6,582 nt of DNA from Gammaproteobacteria bacterium (GTDB taxonomy: Bacteria > Pseudomonadota > Gammaproteobacteria > Methylococcales > Methylomonadaceae): NCBI GenBank assembly GCA_024276805.1, contig JAJRWJ010000422.1:1-6582 (forward strand), in the 5' to 3' direction. Shown in pieces: positions 1 through 6,222 of the stretch. Numbering within the stretch: the stretch's first letter is position 1; each line of letters begins with the position of its first letter. A program made the translations under genes and the position numbers. Under the pieces are notes generated by a model that worked only from the letters and a program-made list of their open reading frames with translations, ran no database searches and was not told the origin of the DNA.

Positions 1-329
1 GCCTGAATACACAACTCCAGACTGTCGATAATGGGCAGCAATTCCCTGGCAAAATTTTCCAGGGCGAATTTATGCGCATTTTCCAGATCTTTTTGCGTCC
101 TTTTTTTCATATTCTCCATTTCGGCGATCGCACGTACTGCCTTGTCCCAGTTTTCTGCGGCTTTTTGATTGGCCGCCTGCAGCTGCTGGGCAAGCTGTTC
201 AGGAGACAACTGTTCGCTTTCAGGGGCTGCGGCTAACGTCTCTTCGCCTTGTGGCGCCTGGCTGGCCGGTTCTTTGGGGGTATCGTCATTGCCTGTCCGA
301 GAATCGTGGACATCCTGCTCTGTACTCAT
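1..329 (-). CDS. grpE: GrpE, nucleotide-exchange factor of the DnaK chaperone (N-terminal part, cut by window edge)
   Basis: GrpE is a cytoplasmic dimer that releases ADP from DnaK and so drives the DnaK-DnaJ chaperone cycle. About 109 codons are visible and the C-terminal part lies beyond the left edge; full GrpE proteins are around 200 residues. The first ~50 residues are acidic and rich in Glu, Gln, Ala and Pro, as is usual for the disordered N-terminus. Next comes the long coiled-coil helix with family hallmarks: AEMENMKKRTQKD (about residues 69-81), then AHKFALENF and ARELLPIIDSLE. The ATG at 327-329 is supported by a GGAG Shine-Dalgarno sequence (complement of 338-341) eight nt upstream. 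The gene lies 67 nt downstream of hrcA on the same strand, the common hrcA-grpE(-dnaK-dnaJ) order, so dnaK is expected beyond the edge. No separate promoter or operator is evident in the 67-nt gap. The family call is very secure. Confidence 0.96.
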   Translation of the reverse strand, partial: MSTEQDVHDSRTGNDDTPKEPASQAPQGEETLAAAPESEQLSPEQLAQQLQAANQKAAENWDKAVRAIAEMENMKKRTQKDLENAHKFALENFARELLPIIDSLELCIQ

Positions 330-396
330 TTTTTTTGCTCCAGAAAAAATTGCACAATATTCCGGGAACGGGTCACGGAAGGAAAAAGTAATGCCC

Positions 397-1452
397 CTAT
401 GATGGGGATGAAGTTGTCTGATTCAAGGCTGCACCCAACAATTTTGCCGTGACGTCGACAAACGGAATGATTTTTTCATAGGCCATGCGCGTCGGACCGA
501 TCACACCCAATACGCCAAGCACTTGATCGTCAATACTATAAGTCGACGTCACCAGGCTGCAATGGGCAAAGGCATGGTAACCGGATTCCTCGCCGATAAA
601 AATCTGCACACCGTCCGCCTCCAGACATTTATCCAGCAAATGAATAATCGCCCGTTTCTGACTGAAGGCCTCAAAAAGCTGGCGCAGCCGCTGCATATCG
701 GATAATTCGGAAAAACCCATCAGATTGGTTTCACCGCTGAGCACATAATCCTCCTCACTGTCATCCTGTTTGAACGCCAGCTGCGCCATCGCCACCGCAT
801 CCAGCATGGCCTGGTTCATGCGCTCCTGATCCGCGCGCAATTCCTGCAATACATCCTCCCGGACAGCCGCAAGACTGCGCCCGGCATAAATGGCATTCAG
901 ATAATTGGCGGCCTGCTGCAACTCCGCCGCGCTGAATTGCCTGGCGGTATGGATGATTTTGTTATGCACCTGCTGTTCATTGGTGACGAATATCACAAGA
1001 ACCCGGGTATTGGAGAGCTTTAAAAACTCGATATGGCGCAAATTGACCAGTTCCCTTTTGGGCAATGTGACCACGCCGGCCATTTTCGTGACATCGGACA
1101 ACAGTCTGGATGCCGCTTCAACGCCGTCTTCGGTGTTATCGAAGCTCGCCAGCGTTTGTTGTAAATGCACCAATTCCTGTTTTTTCAAAGGCTTGACAGT
1201 CAACAGGGAATCCACAAACAACCGGTATCCAGAAACTGTCGGCACTCTGCCCGCCGATGTATGAGGCGAGCGCACCAGACCCAGGTCCTCCAGATCCGCC
1301 ATGACATTTCTGATCGTTGCAGGACTGAGGTTCAAATCGCAGTCTTTGGCCAGTACACGGGAACCAACCGGCTGGCCATCGACGATATAATGCTCAACCA
1401 GGTTTTTCAACAGATACAATGAACGATCGTTCAATTCGGTTAGTTTTGCCAC
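397..1452 (-). CDS. hrcA: HrcA, heat-inducible transcription repressor
   Basis: HrcA represses class I heat-shock operons (grpE-dnaK-dnaJ, groESL) by binding the CIRCE inverted repeat; GroEL modulates its folding and activity. The 351-residue product has the usual length. Residues 1-75 form the winged helix-turn-helix, with DGQPVGSR (25-32), LSPATIRNVMADLEDLG (42-58) and SPHTSAGRVPT (62-72), all strongly conserved. The dimerisation/GAF-like region follows; near the C-terminus are the hallmarks FIGEESG, CSLVTSTYS and LGVLGVIGPTRMAYEK. The start is GTG at 1452-1450, giving MAKLTELNDRS, which matches the family N-terminus; a GAGGA Shine-Dalgarno lies 4 nt before it. An ATG eleven nt further upstream is out of frame. 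It is the first recognised gene of the hrcA-grpE unit. No CIRCE site is visible upstream, so autoregulation through this region is not supported by the sequence. Confidence 0.97.
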   Translation of the reverse strand: MAKLTELNDRSLYLLKNLVEHYIVDGQPVGSRVLAKDCDLNLSPATIRNVMADLEDLGLVRSPHTSAGRVPTVSGYRLFVDSLLTVKPLKKQELVHLQQTLASFDNTEDGVEAASRLLSDVTKMAGVVTLPKRELVNLRHIEFLKLSNTRVLVIFVTNEQQVHNKIIHTARQFSAAELQQAANYLNAIYAGRSLAAVREDVLQELRADQERMNQAMLDAVAMAQLAFKQDDSEEDYVLSGETNLMGFSELSDMQRLRQLFEAFSQKRAIIHLLDKCLEADGVQIFIGEESGYHAFAHCSLVTSTYSIDDQVLGVLGVIGPTRMAYEKIIPFVDVTAKLLGAALNQTTSSPS

Positions 1453-1525
1453 GCAATCCTCATTGTTGTCAGCTTCGGCAACGCAAAACGCGCCTGCAGA
1501 AAATAAAGCCTTGTCAATGCCACTT

Positions 1526-1660
1526 CTATGGCGATGACAACAGACCCGGCCATTTCAAGATTTCATATAACGATTCATAATAATGCTGTTCAAACCGGAA
1601 TGAACCACGCAGCTTTGCTGTCATGGACCAGTCCACGCACCATACAGCATAATTCAGCAT
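1526..1660 (-). CDS. Possible small ORF (44 aa) with strong Shine-Dalgarno, upstream of hrcA; function unknown
   Basis: I do not recognise this peptide. It begins MLNYAVWCVDWSMTAKLRG and ends ILKWPGLLSSP, with a middle rich in aromatic and charged residues; there is no obvious signal peptide or membrane span. The ATG at 1660-1658 is preceded by AGGAGGAGGATTGG on the minus strand, that is a perfect AGGAGG with 8 nt spacing, much better than the ribosome sites of the three plus-strand genes here. The same frame stays open upstream to a GTG at 1759 (77 codons), but the strong ribosome site favours the internal ATG. It stops 74 nt before the hrcA start on the same strand, so it could be a leader peptide or first cistron of the heat-shock operon. 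It could equally be a chance ORF, since the region is open in several frames. Confidence 0.25.
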   Translation of the reverse strand: MLNYAVWCVDWSMTAKLRGSFRFEQHYYESLYEILKWPGLLSSP

Positions 1661-1808
1661 CCAATCCTCCTCCTGTCTGTCTCTCACAGGAAAATGAATC
1701 AGCGCGCCAACTTTGCACTGTAGGCACGTCGATTGCCAATTCCGGCAACGATACACCACCTTTCAGCAACTTTTCCGTGCCGCACAACTGTCCAATGTCT
1801 ACTCTGTT

Positions 1809-1836
1809 ATTATGCGGCTAAAAAGCGCGCCATCAA
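1809..1836 (-). promoter_or_regulatory. Candidate sigma-70 promoter reading towards hrcA
   Basis: On the minus strand, TTGATG (1836-1831) is followed after 16 nt by CATAAT (1814-1809). These are reasonable -35 and -10 matches at near-optimal spacing. It would give a leader of roughly 350 nt before hrcA that includes the 44-codon ORF. The call rests only on consensus matching. Confidence 0.28.
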
Positions 1837-1866
1837 CCCCCAAGGCAATAATTTGCTCAGCGGCCA

Positions 1867-2026
1867 TATACGCTCCGCACATCACAGTAGCGCCATATTG
1901 AGCCCTTTTTGCCGATGGCCGTGTTGAAAAACCTTGCTGTAGAATGGCTGCAGCGGCGGTTTTTCGCCTTGCCCTCGACTAAAAAAGACCCACCGAAATG
2001 CAAAAAATTCACATGCGGAGAGTATA
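1867..2026. repeat. Imperfect long inverted repeat, MITE-like element (~160 bp)
   Basis: The ends are TATACGCTCCGC (1867-1878) and GCGGAGAGTATA (2015-2026), inverted copies of each other at 11 of 12 positions. Similarity continues inwards: CTTTTT then GATGGCC on the left (about 1905-1920) faces GCCCTCGAC then a run of A on the right (1971-1986), and a perfect inner pair GAAAAACC (1926-1933) and GGTTTTTC (1958-1965) is followed by GCTG (1936-1939) against CAGC (1951-1954). The whole stretch is thus two diverged inverted arms of about 73 and 76 bp around an 11-nt centre. There is no transposase, which suggests a non-autonomous miniature element; a structured RNA is the alternative. A clear target-site duplication is not visible, though the ends carry TATA. 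Confidence 0.5.
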
Positions 2027-2059
2027 AACCACCATACATGGGGTGTTTATAGCTATAAA
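2024..2059. repeat. Bulged hairpin overlapping a 14-bp perfect palindrome
   Basis: ATAAAC-C-ACC (2024-2033) can pair with GGTGTTTAT (2042-2050), leaving one bulged C. Its right side overlaps a perfect palindrome, TTTATAGCTATAAA (2046-2059). The palindrome in turn shares bases with the left stem of the terminator-like hairpin that follows, so alternative, mutually exclusive foldings are possible. It could also be a binding site for a dimeric regulator; nothing identifies which. Confidence 0.4.
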
Positions 2060-2085
2060 ACAGCCAATGCGATGGGCTGTTTTAT
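2055..2085. terminator. Terminator-like hairpin, potentially bidirectional
   Basis: ATAAAACAGCC (2055-2065) and GGCTGTTTTAT (2075-2085) are perfect inverted copies, giving an 11-bp stem with a 9-nt loop. The GC-rich upper stem with A-rich and T-rich flanks resembles a Rho-independent terminator readable from either strand. The U-tract is short (TTTTATT on the plus strand). No recognised gene lies upstream in either direction: it sits between divergent genes about 270 nt before nadK, so it may end an unannotated short transcript or block read-through between the two units. Confidence 0.5.
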
Positions 2086-2233
2086 TCATGCAAACACTGT
2101 CATTTTCAGACAGCTTTCGCCCCGGACACCGATAAAGAACTGCATTATATGCCACTCTTATCACAATTTGGGCCCGGGAAACCGACCCCTACATTCCAAC
2201 GACACAGCCAATCCGCACTTAATCAGAGTTTCC

Positions 2234-2284
2234 CTGATATTTTAGGATAAGGCGTGATATTATTGAATCAACGAATGCTATAAA
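2234..2284 (+). promoter_or_regulatory. Candidate promoter region for nadK-recN-aguA
   Basis: Two extended -10 motifs lie 75-105 nt before the nadK start. The first is TGATATTAT (2255-2263), with CTGATA (2234-2239) 18 nt upstream of its hexamer. The second is TGCTATAAA (2276-2284), with TGATAT (2255-2260) 18 nt upstream of its hexamer. The AT-rich stretch contrasts with the surrounding sequence. Which of the two is used, if either, cannot be told from the sequence. Confidence 0.35.
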
Positions 2285-2357
2285 TTCATGTCACTATCGA
2301 ATAGCTACTCAATGCCCCTTCCAGGAACGCACATCCCCTGGACCATCTGGTAATACC

Positions 2358-3242
2358 ATGCAATCCCTATTCAAGAACATCGGCATTTTAGGCAAACCCA
2401 GTGTTCCAAGCATTGCCGACACATTGTCGATGCTCTGCAAATTTCTCGCGGAACGCCACTACAACATCTTCATCGACGACAACAGCGCGGAATTCGTCTG
2501 CGGGCAGGCTGTCAAATCCTGCCACAGCAGCGACCTGGGCAAATATTGCGACCTGGTCATCGCCGCTGGCGGAGACGGGACTTTTCTGGCCGCGGCAAGA
2601 GCCATCGCCAAATATGAAATCCCCTTGATTGGCGTCAACCTGGGGCGCCTGGGGTTTCTGGTGGACATCTCACCGGAACAATTGACCGTGAAGCTGGAAA
2701 ATATTCTGGCCGGCCAGTACCAGGAAGAAAAGCGCTATTTGCTGCATGCCAGGATTATCCGCGACAATGCAGTCATCCGTGCGGAAACAGCCGTCAATGA
2801 AGTGGTCATACACCGCTGGGTGACGCCCAGCATGATCGAAATCGTCACCAAACTGGATGGCGTCTATCTCAATTCACAGCGCTCCGACGGTCTGATTGTC
2901 GCCACCCCCACCGGATCCACCGCTTACGCCCTGTCCGCAGGCGGACCGATTCTGCACCCGGCGTTGCATGCCCTGGTCCTGGTCCCGCTAAACCCGCACA
3001 CCCTGACCAACCGCCCGATCGTCATCGACGATTCCGTGGAAATCGAGATCAGTTTTTGCCAGACCCGGCAGATCAATGCCCTGGTAACCTGTGATCATGT
3101 GGAAATTCCGGACGTTCTGATCAGCGATAAAATCCTCATCAACAAAGACCCGAAACCCATCCGTATTCTCCACCCGCTGGACCATGATTTCTTTCATATC
3201 CTCCGGGGCAAGCTGCACTGGAGCCACGGCTACAATCTTTAA
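2358..3242 (+). CDS. nadK: NAD kinase (ATP- or polyphosphate-dependent)
   Basis: NadK phosphorylates NAD+ to NADP+ in the cytoplasm and is the source of the cell's NADP(H) pool. The 294-residue product is collinear with the E. coli enzyme (292 residues). It starts MQSLFKNIGILGKPS, the usual first strand and turn. The phosphate-binding GGDGT motif is at residues 71-75 with the catalytic Asp at 73, then IGVNLGRLGFL (91-101), NEVV (147-150), SQRSDGLI (173-180) and the conserved TPTGSTAYALSAGGPI block (183-198). The C-terminal part has PHTLTNRPIVI (213-223) and TCD (244-246). No key residue is missing. The ATG at 2358 agrees with the family N-terminus, although the Shine-Dalgarno match before it is poor and the frame remains open upstream without another ATG. 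It leads the nadK-recN-aguA run, with recN 9 nt downstream; nadK beside recN is a recurrent pairing in proteobacteria. Confidence 0.97.
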   Translation: MQSLFKNIGILGKPSVPSIADTLSMLCKFLAERHYNIFIDDNSAEFVCGQAVKSCHSSDLGKYCDLVIAAGGDGTFLAAARAIAKYEIPLIGVNLGRLGFLVDISPEQLTVKLENILAGQYQEEKRYLLHARIIRDNAVIRAETAVNEVVIHRWVTPSMIEIVTKLDGVYLNSQRSDGLIVATPTGSTAYALSAGGPILHPALHALVLVPLNPHTLTNRPIVIDDSVEIEISFCQTRQINALVTCDHVEIPDVLISDKILINKDPKPIRILHPLDHDFFHILRGKLHWSHGYNL

Positions 3243-3251
3243 TCTGTCATC

Positions 3252-4946
3252 ATGCTGCAAAATCTCAATATTGTCGATCTGGCCATCGTCAAATCTCTGG
3301 ACCTGGACCTGCATGAGGGAATGTCGGTGCTCACTGGTGAAACCGGGGCCGGCAAATCGATTTTACTCACGGCTTTGGGTCTGGCGCTGGGCGACCGGGC
3401 GGATTCCAGCTATATCCGTCCCGGCAGCAAACGCGCCGAGATCAATCTGGACTTCGACTTGTCGGATGCCCCGGAAGCCCGCCTCTGGCTGCAGGAAAAC
3501 GAACTGGACGATCAAGACAGCTGTCTGATACGCCGCATCATCAATCAGGATGGCCGCTCCCGGGCATTCATCAACAATCGCCCGGTGACCTTGCAGACAT
3601 TGCAGGCGGTCAGCACAAAACTGGTGGAAATCCACGGCCAGCACGCCCATCTCACGCTTCTTCATCAGGATGCGCAACGTGGTTTTCTGGACGATGCCGC
3701 AGGTTGCCGGCCGCTCGTCGAAAAAATCAACCACATCTACCAGCTGTGGCGGAACAACAAACAGCAGTTGCAAAACCTGCTACAGGCCGCCACCGACCAG
3801 TCCGCCCGGGAAGAGATGCTGCGCTATCAGATCGACGAATTGGAACAGCTGGATCTGGAAAATTTCAACTATCAGGAACTTTCCGGGGAGCACGACCGCC
3901 TGGCCAATCTTGGCGAAATTCTGAGCACCGGCCAAAGCCAGTTGGATGTCTTGTATGAAAATGAACAACAGTCTGTCAGTCGACTGCTCAGCCTGAGCAT
4001 ACATGCCCTGCGGGATCTGGCCCGATTGGCTCCTGAAATCGGCACACTGTGCGACGACCTTGGCGCCGCGCAGATCCAGGTCGAGGAAGCAGCACTGGAA
4101 TTGCGCCGTTTTCTGGAAGCCCAGGAAGCCGATCCGCAGCGCATGGACTGGCTGGAAAATCAGCTGGGCATCATCCATAATCTGGCCCGCAAACACCATG
4201 TCGATCCCGAACAGTTGCCGGATCTGAGCAAAGAATTACATGCCGAGCTGGATGGTCTGACGCACAGTACCGAAACCATTGCGGAATTACAAACGACGCT
4301 TGCGCAGTTGGAAAAAGACTATAGCGAGCTTGCTGAAAGACTTTCCCGGCAACGCCGGAAGTTCGCCGGGAAAATGCAAAAAAGCATCACCGACACGATT
4401 CAGGAACTGGGTATAACCCAGGGGACTTTCCTGATCAGCGTCAAGCCGCAGCAGGACAGCCCTCCGCAAGCCAATGGCTGGGATAAAATTGAATTTCTGG
4501 TCAGCGCCAACCCCGGACTTCCCCCTCGGCCGCTCGGCAAGGTTGCCTCGGGCGGGGAATTATCGCGCATCAGCCTGGCCATCCAACTGGCTTCCAGCAG
4601 CGATAAAAAGACCCCGACGATGATCTTCGATGAAGTGGATTCCGGCATTGGCGGCGGCATTGCGGAAATAGTCGGCCTGAAATTACGCCAGCTCAGCGAC
4701 AACCGCCAGGTATTGTGTGTCACCCATCTTCCCCAGGTCGCCGCGCAAGCCCATAATCATCTGTTTGTCGCTAAAACCAGTGCCGCCCGGGCCACCACAT
4801 CCAGCGTCGTTTCCTTGACCGGCCAGGCACGCACCGAGGAAATCGCGCGCATGCTGGGTGGCGTGCAGATGACCGCGCAGACCCTTGCCCATGCCCAGGA
4901 AATGCTCACCGGCCAGAAGCATCAGGATGATCCGCTTCCCGGCTGA
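3252..4946 (+). CDS. recN: RecN, SMC-like ATPase for DNA double-strand-break repair
   Basis: RecN is a cytoplasmic SMC-family ATPase recruited to double-strand breaks, where it helps hold DNA together during RecA-dependent recombination. The 564-residue product has the typical length (about 550-560). The Walker A motif GETGAGKS is at residues 29-36, the IHGQHAH segment at 127-133, the ABC signature SGGELSR at 433-439, the Walker B region MIFDEVDSGIGGG from 457 with the DE pair at 460-461, and the switch-histidine motif THLPQVAAQ at 491-499. Between the two ATPase halves, about residues 155-390, is a Gln-, Glu- and Leu-rich coiled-coil arm. The ATG at 3252 gives MLQNLNIVDLAIV, the standard N-terminus; there is no clear Shine-Dalgarno, so translational coupling to nadK, whose stop is 9 nt upstream, is likely. 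In many bacteria recN is SOS-induced, but no well-formed LexA box is visible here. The 3' end overlaps the agmatine deiminase gene by 20 nt. Confidence 0.97.
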   Translation: MLQNLNIVDLAIVKSLDLDLHEGMSVLTGETGAGKSILLTALGLALGDRADSSYIRPGSKRAEINLDFDLSDAPEARLWLQENELDDQDSCLIRRIINQDGRSRAFINNRPVTLQTLQAVSTKLVEIHGQHAHLTLLHQDAQRGFLDDAAGCRPLVEKINHIYQLWRNNKQQLQNLLQAATDQSAREEMLRYQIDELEQLDLENFNYQELSGEHDRLANLGEILSTGQSQLDVLYENEQQSVSRLLSLSIHALRDLARLAPEIGTLCDDLGAAQIQVEEAALELRRFLEAQEADPQRMDWLENQLGIIHNLARKHHVDPEQLPDLSKELHAELDGLTHSTETIAELQTTLAQLEKDYSELAERLSRQRRKFAGKMQKSITDTIQELGITQGTFLISVKPQQDSPPQANGWDKIEFLVSANPGLPPRPLGKVASGGELSRISLAIQLASSSDKKTPTMIFDEVDSGIGGGIAEIVGLKLRQLSDNRQVLCVTHLPQVAAQAHNHLFVAKTSAARATTSSVVSLTGQARTEEIARMLGGVQMTAQTLAHAQEMLTGQKHQDDPLPG

Positions 4947-5946
4947 ATGGGAAAAGCAATGCGCACTGTGGATCGCCTGGCCCGATGACAATAGTGGCTT
5001 CGGCGCACAGCTTGCCGACGTCGAACGGAGCTATCGCCTGATTGCAGCTATCGTCAGCCAGCGACAGAAACTGCTGATCCTGTACAAAAATCCGGCGCAG
5101 CGCCGGCATATAGAGGCACTGCTTGACAAATCCTGTCCCGGTATCCGCTTTCTGCAGGCAGACTACGATGACATCTGGGTCAGGGACACGGCGCCGTTGA
5201 GCATCTTCCGCGACAAGCAGATGCAGTTGTTGAACTTCCGCTTCAACGGCTGGGGCGGCAAATATCCCTGTCAAGCCGACAATGCCCTGAACCGGCGTCT
5301 CCACAACCGGGGGGTGTGCGGCGATACGCCACTGCTCGACGTCGAGTTGGTTCTGGAGGGCGGCAGCATCGACAGCGACGGCCAGGGGACACTGCTGACC
5401 ACCCGGCAGTGCCTGCTGAACTGCAACAGAAACCCTGGCCTGACCAAACAGGCAATAGCGGCCAGACTGCAGCGCTTGCTCGGCGTGCAAAAAATACACT
5501 GGATCGATCAGCACAATCTGGCCGGCGATGATACCGATGTGCACATCGATACCCTGGCCCGCTTCTGCTCTCCGGAGAGCATCGCCTATAGCAGCTGTGA
5601 CGATGAAAATGATGTACATTTTCCAGGGCTTGCAAACATGGCAGAGCAATTTCGCAGCATCCGCACATTGCATGGACAGCCCTATCATCTGCATGCCCTG
5701 CCGCTGCCGGCAGCGATCATCGACGCCCAGGGACAGCGCCTGCCCGCCAATTACGCCAATTTTTTGTTGATCAACGGCGCCGTACTGGCGCCAGTCTATG
5801 ACGATGCCAGGGACGAAACAGCGTTGGCCAGACTGGCGGCCTGCTTCCCCGACCGGGAAGTCTTTGCCATTCCCTGCCGGTCATTGATTCATCAATATGG
5901 CGGCCTGCATTGCATGAGCATGCATTTTCCACAGCAGCGATCCTGA
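4927..5946 (+). CDS. aguA: Agmatine deiminase (agmatine iminohydrolase, PAD_porph family)
   Basis: This enzyme hydrolyses agmatine to N-carbamoylputrescine and ammonia, a step in making putrescine from arginine. The 339-residue product carries the family signatures in order: FPAEWEKQCALWIAWP (4-19), DDIWVRDTAP (81-90), FNGWGGKY (106-113), LEGGSID (143-149), CLLNCNRNP (162-170), GDDTDVHID (200-208), PANYANFLLIN (273-283) and GGLHC (325-329). By analogy with guanidine-modifying enzymes, the catalytic set would be Asp87, the His and Asp of VHID, and Cys329. The Gly that usually precedes this His is Val here. An in-frame ATG at 4885 would add 14 residues inside recN; the ATG at 4927 is preferred because the family domain begins there, although its Shine-Dalgarno is weak (AGAAG, with AGG directly adjacent). 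It overlaps recN by 20 nt, which suggests coupled translation. The partner amidohydrolase gene aguB is not in the window. A related peptidylarginine-deiminase-like activity cannot be excluded. Confidence 0.9.
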   Translation: MIRFPAEWEKQCALWIAWPDDNSGFGAQLADVERSYRLIAAIVSQRQKLLILYKNPAQRRHIEALLDKSCPGIRFLQADYDDIWVRDTAPLSIFRDKQMQLLNFRFNGWGGKYPCQADNALNRRLHNRGVCGDTPLLDVELVLEGGSIDSDGQGTLLTTRQCLLNCNRNPGLTKQAIAARLQRLLGVQKIHWIDQHNLAGDDTDVHIDTLARFCSPESIAYSSCDDENDVHFPGLANMAEQFRSIRTLHGQPYHLHALPLPAAIIDAQGQRLPANYANFLLINGAVLAPVYDDARDETALARLAACFPDREVFAIPCRSLIHQYGGLHCMSMHFPQQRS

Positions 5947-5948
5947 TT

Positions 5949-5975
5949 GCAAGCCAATAAAACTGCGGCTTGTTT
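5949..5975 (+). terminator. Weak Rho-independent terminator candidate after aguA
   Basis: CAAGCC (5950-5955) pairs with GGCTTG (5967-5972) across an 11-nt loop, extendable by a G-T pair, and is followed by TTTG. It begins three nt after the aguA stop codon, the right place to end the nadK-recN-aguA transcript. The stem is short and the T-tract poor, hence modest confidence. Confidence 0.35.
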
Positions 5976-6111
5976 GTATGTCCGGGCAAAGCCAGTGCAG
6001 GTTGGCGCCGGGAAACGAAACCACAATTGCCTGTTGGCCTGCACACAGAGCTGGTTATCCAGCAGTGCGAGCGCATATAAATCACTGTGAAAAGAGCACC
6101 TTAGCGCACCA

Positions 6112-6222
6112 CCCGGATTCCGCAAGCTCCATCCGGGCTACGTTCGAATCAGATTTTTCACTTTGTTCATGCCGTGGAGCGCTCACAACCGTAGCCTGGA
6201 TGCAGCCTCAGCGGAATCCGGG
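6112..6222. repeat. REPIN-like pair of inverted REP elements
   Basis: The left REP reads on the minus strand from 6141 to 6112 and the right REP on the plus strand from 6191 to 6222. Each starts with GTAG followed by an imperfect palindrome: CCCGGAT...ATCCGGG on the left and CCTGGAT...ATCCGGG on the right. The two arms are inverted copies differing mainly in a short central stretch (about 31 and 33 bp), separated by about 48 nt, with the GTAG heads facing inward. A GTAG or GGAG head plus palindrome is the hallmark of REP sequences mobilised by RAYT (TnpA_REP) transposases, and an inverted pair is the REPIN arrangement. No RAYT gene is in the window. The position, intergenic and downstream of an operon, is typical. 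Confidence 0.7.

Larger units (their letters stand above)
1453..2357. other. Long divergent intergenic region between hrcA and nadK
   Basis: About 905 nt separate the starts of two divergent housekeeping units. Several open frames of 60-97 codons occur on both strands, but none resembles a family I recognise, and they overlap one another in conflicting frames. What I can support is listed separately: a small ORF with a strong ribosome binding site, promoter candidates on each strand, a long imperfect inverted repeat, a palindrome and a terminator-like hairpin. A perfect -35 hexamer TTGACA (minus strand, 1517-1512) has no -10 partner at usable spacing. No tRNA, no CIRCE operator and no CRISPR repeats are seen. 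Confidence 0.7.

Noticed and set aside
394..407. CCCC/GGGG mini-hairpin at the hrcA stop codon
   Set aside because: Only four base pairs, with the T-run six nt away; too weak for a terminator or attenuator before grpE.
1525..1559. Sigma-32-like promoter (CTTGAA ... CGCCATAG) on the minus strand before hrcA
   Set aside because: The spacer is about 20 nt, several bases longer than sigma-32 promoters allow, and the -10 match is partial.
1528..1821. 97-codon plus-strand open frame in the hrcA-nadK gap
   Set aside because: No recognisable domain, no clear Shine-Dalgarno, and a low-complexity mix of Ser, Thr, Asn and Pro; it overlaps other open frames on both strands.
1857..2039. 60-codon minus-strand open frame
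   Set aside because: It coincides almost exactly with the long inverted repeat, so its openness is better explained by the repeat element than by a protein.
2097..2113. LexA-box-like CTGT-N9-ACAG upstream of nadK-recN
   Set aside because: The LexA consensus of gammaproteobacteria needs an 8-nt spacer; here it is 9, and the site is about 245 nt before nadK. A chance inverted repeat is more likely.
4906..5694. 262-codon open frame on the minus strand opposite aguA
   Set aside because: It is antisense to a gene with full agmatine deiminase motifs, has no recognisable domain, and is explained by codon bias of the plus-strand gene.
6138..6155. TTCGAATC resembling a tRNA T-loop
   Set aside because: The flanking bases do not form a T-stem, and no acceptor or anticodon arm is present; it lies beside the left REP element.
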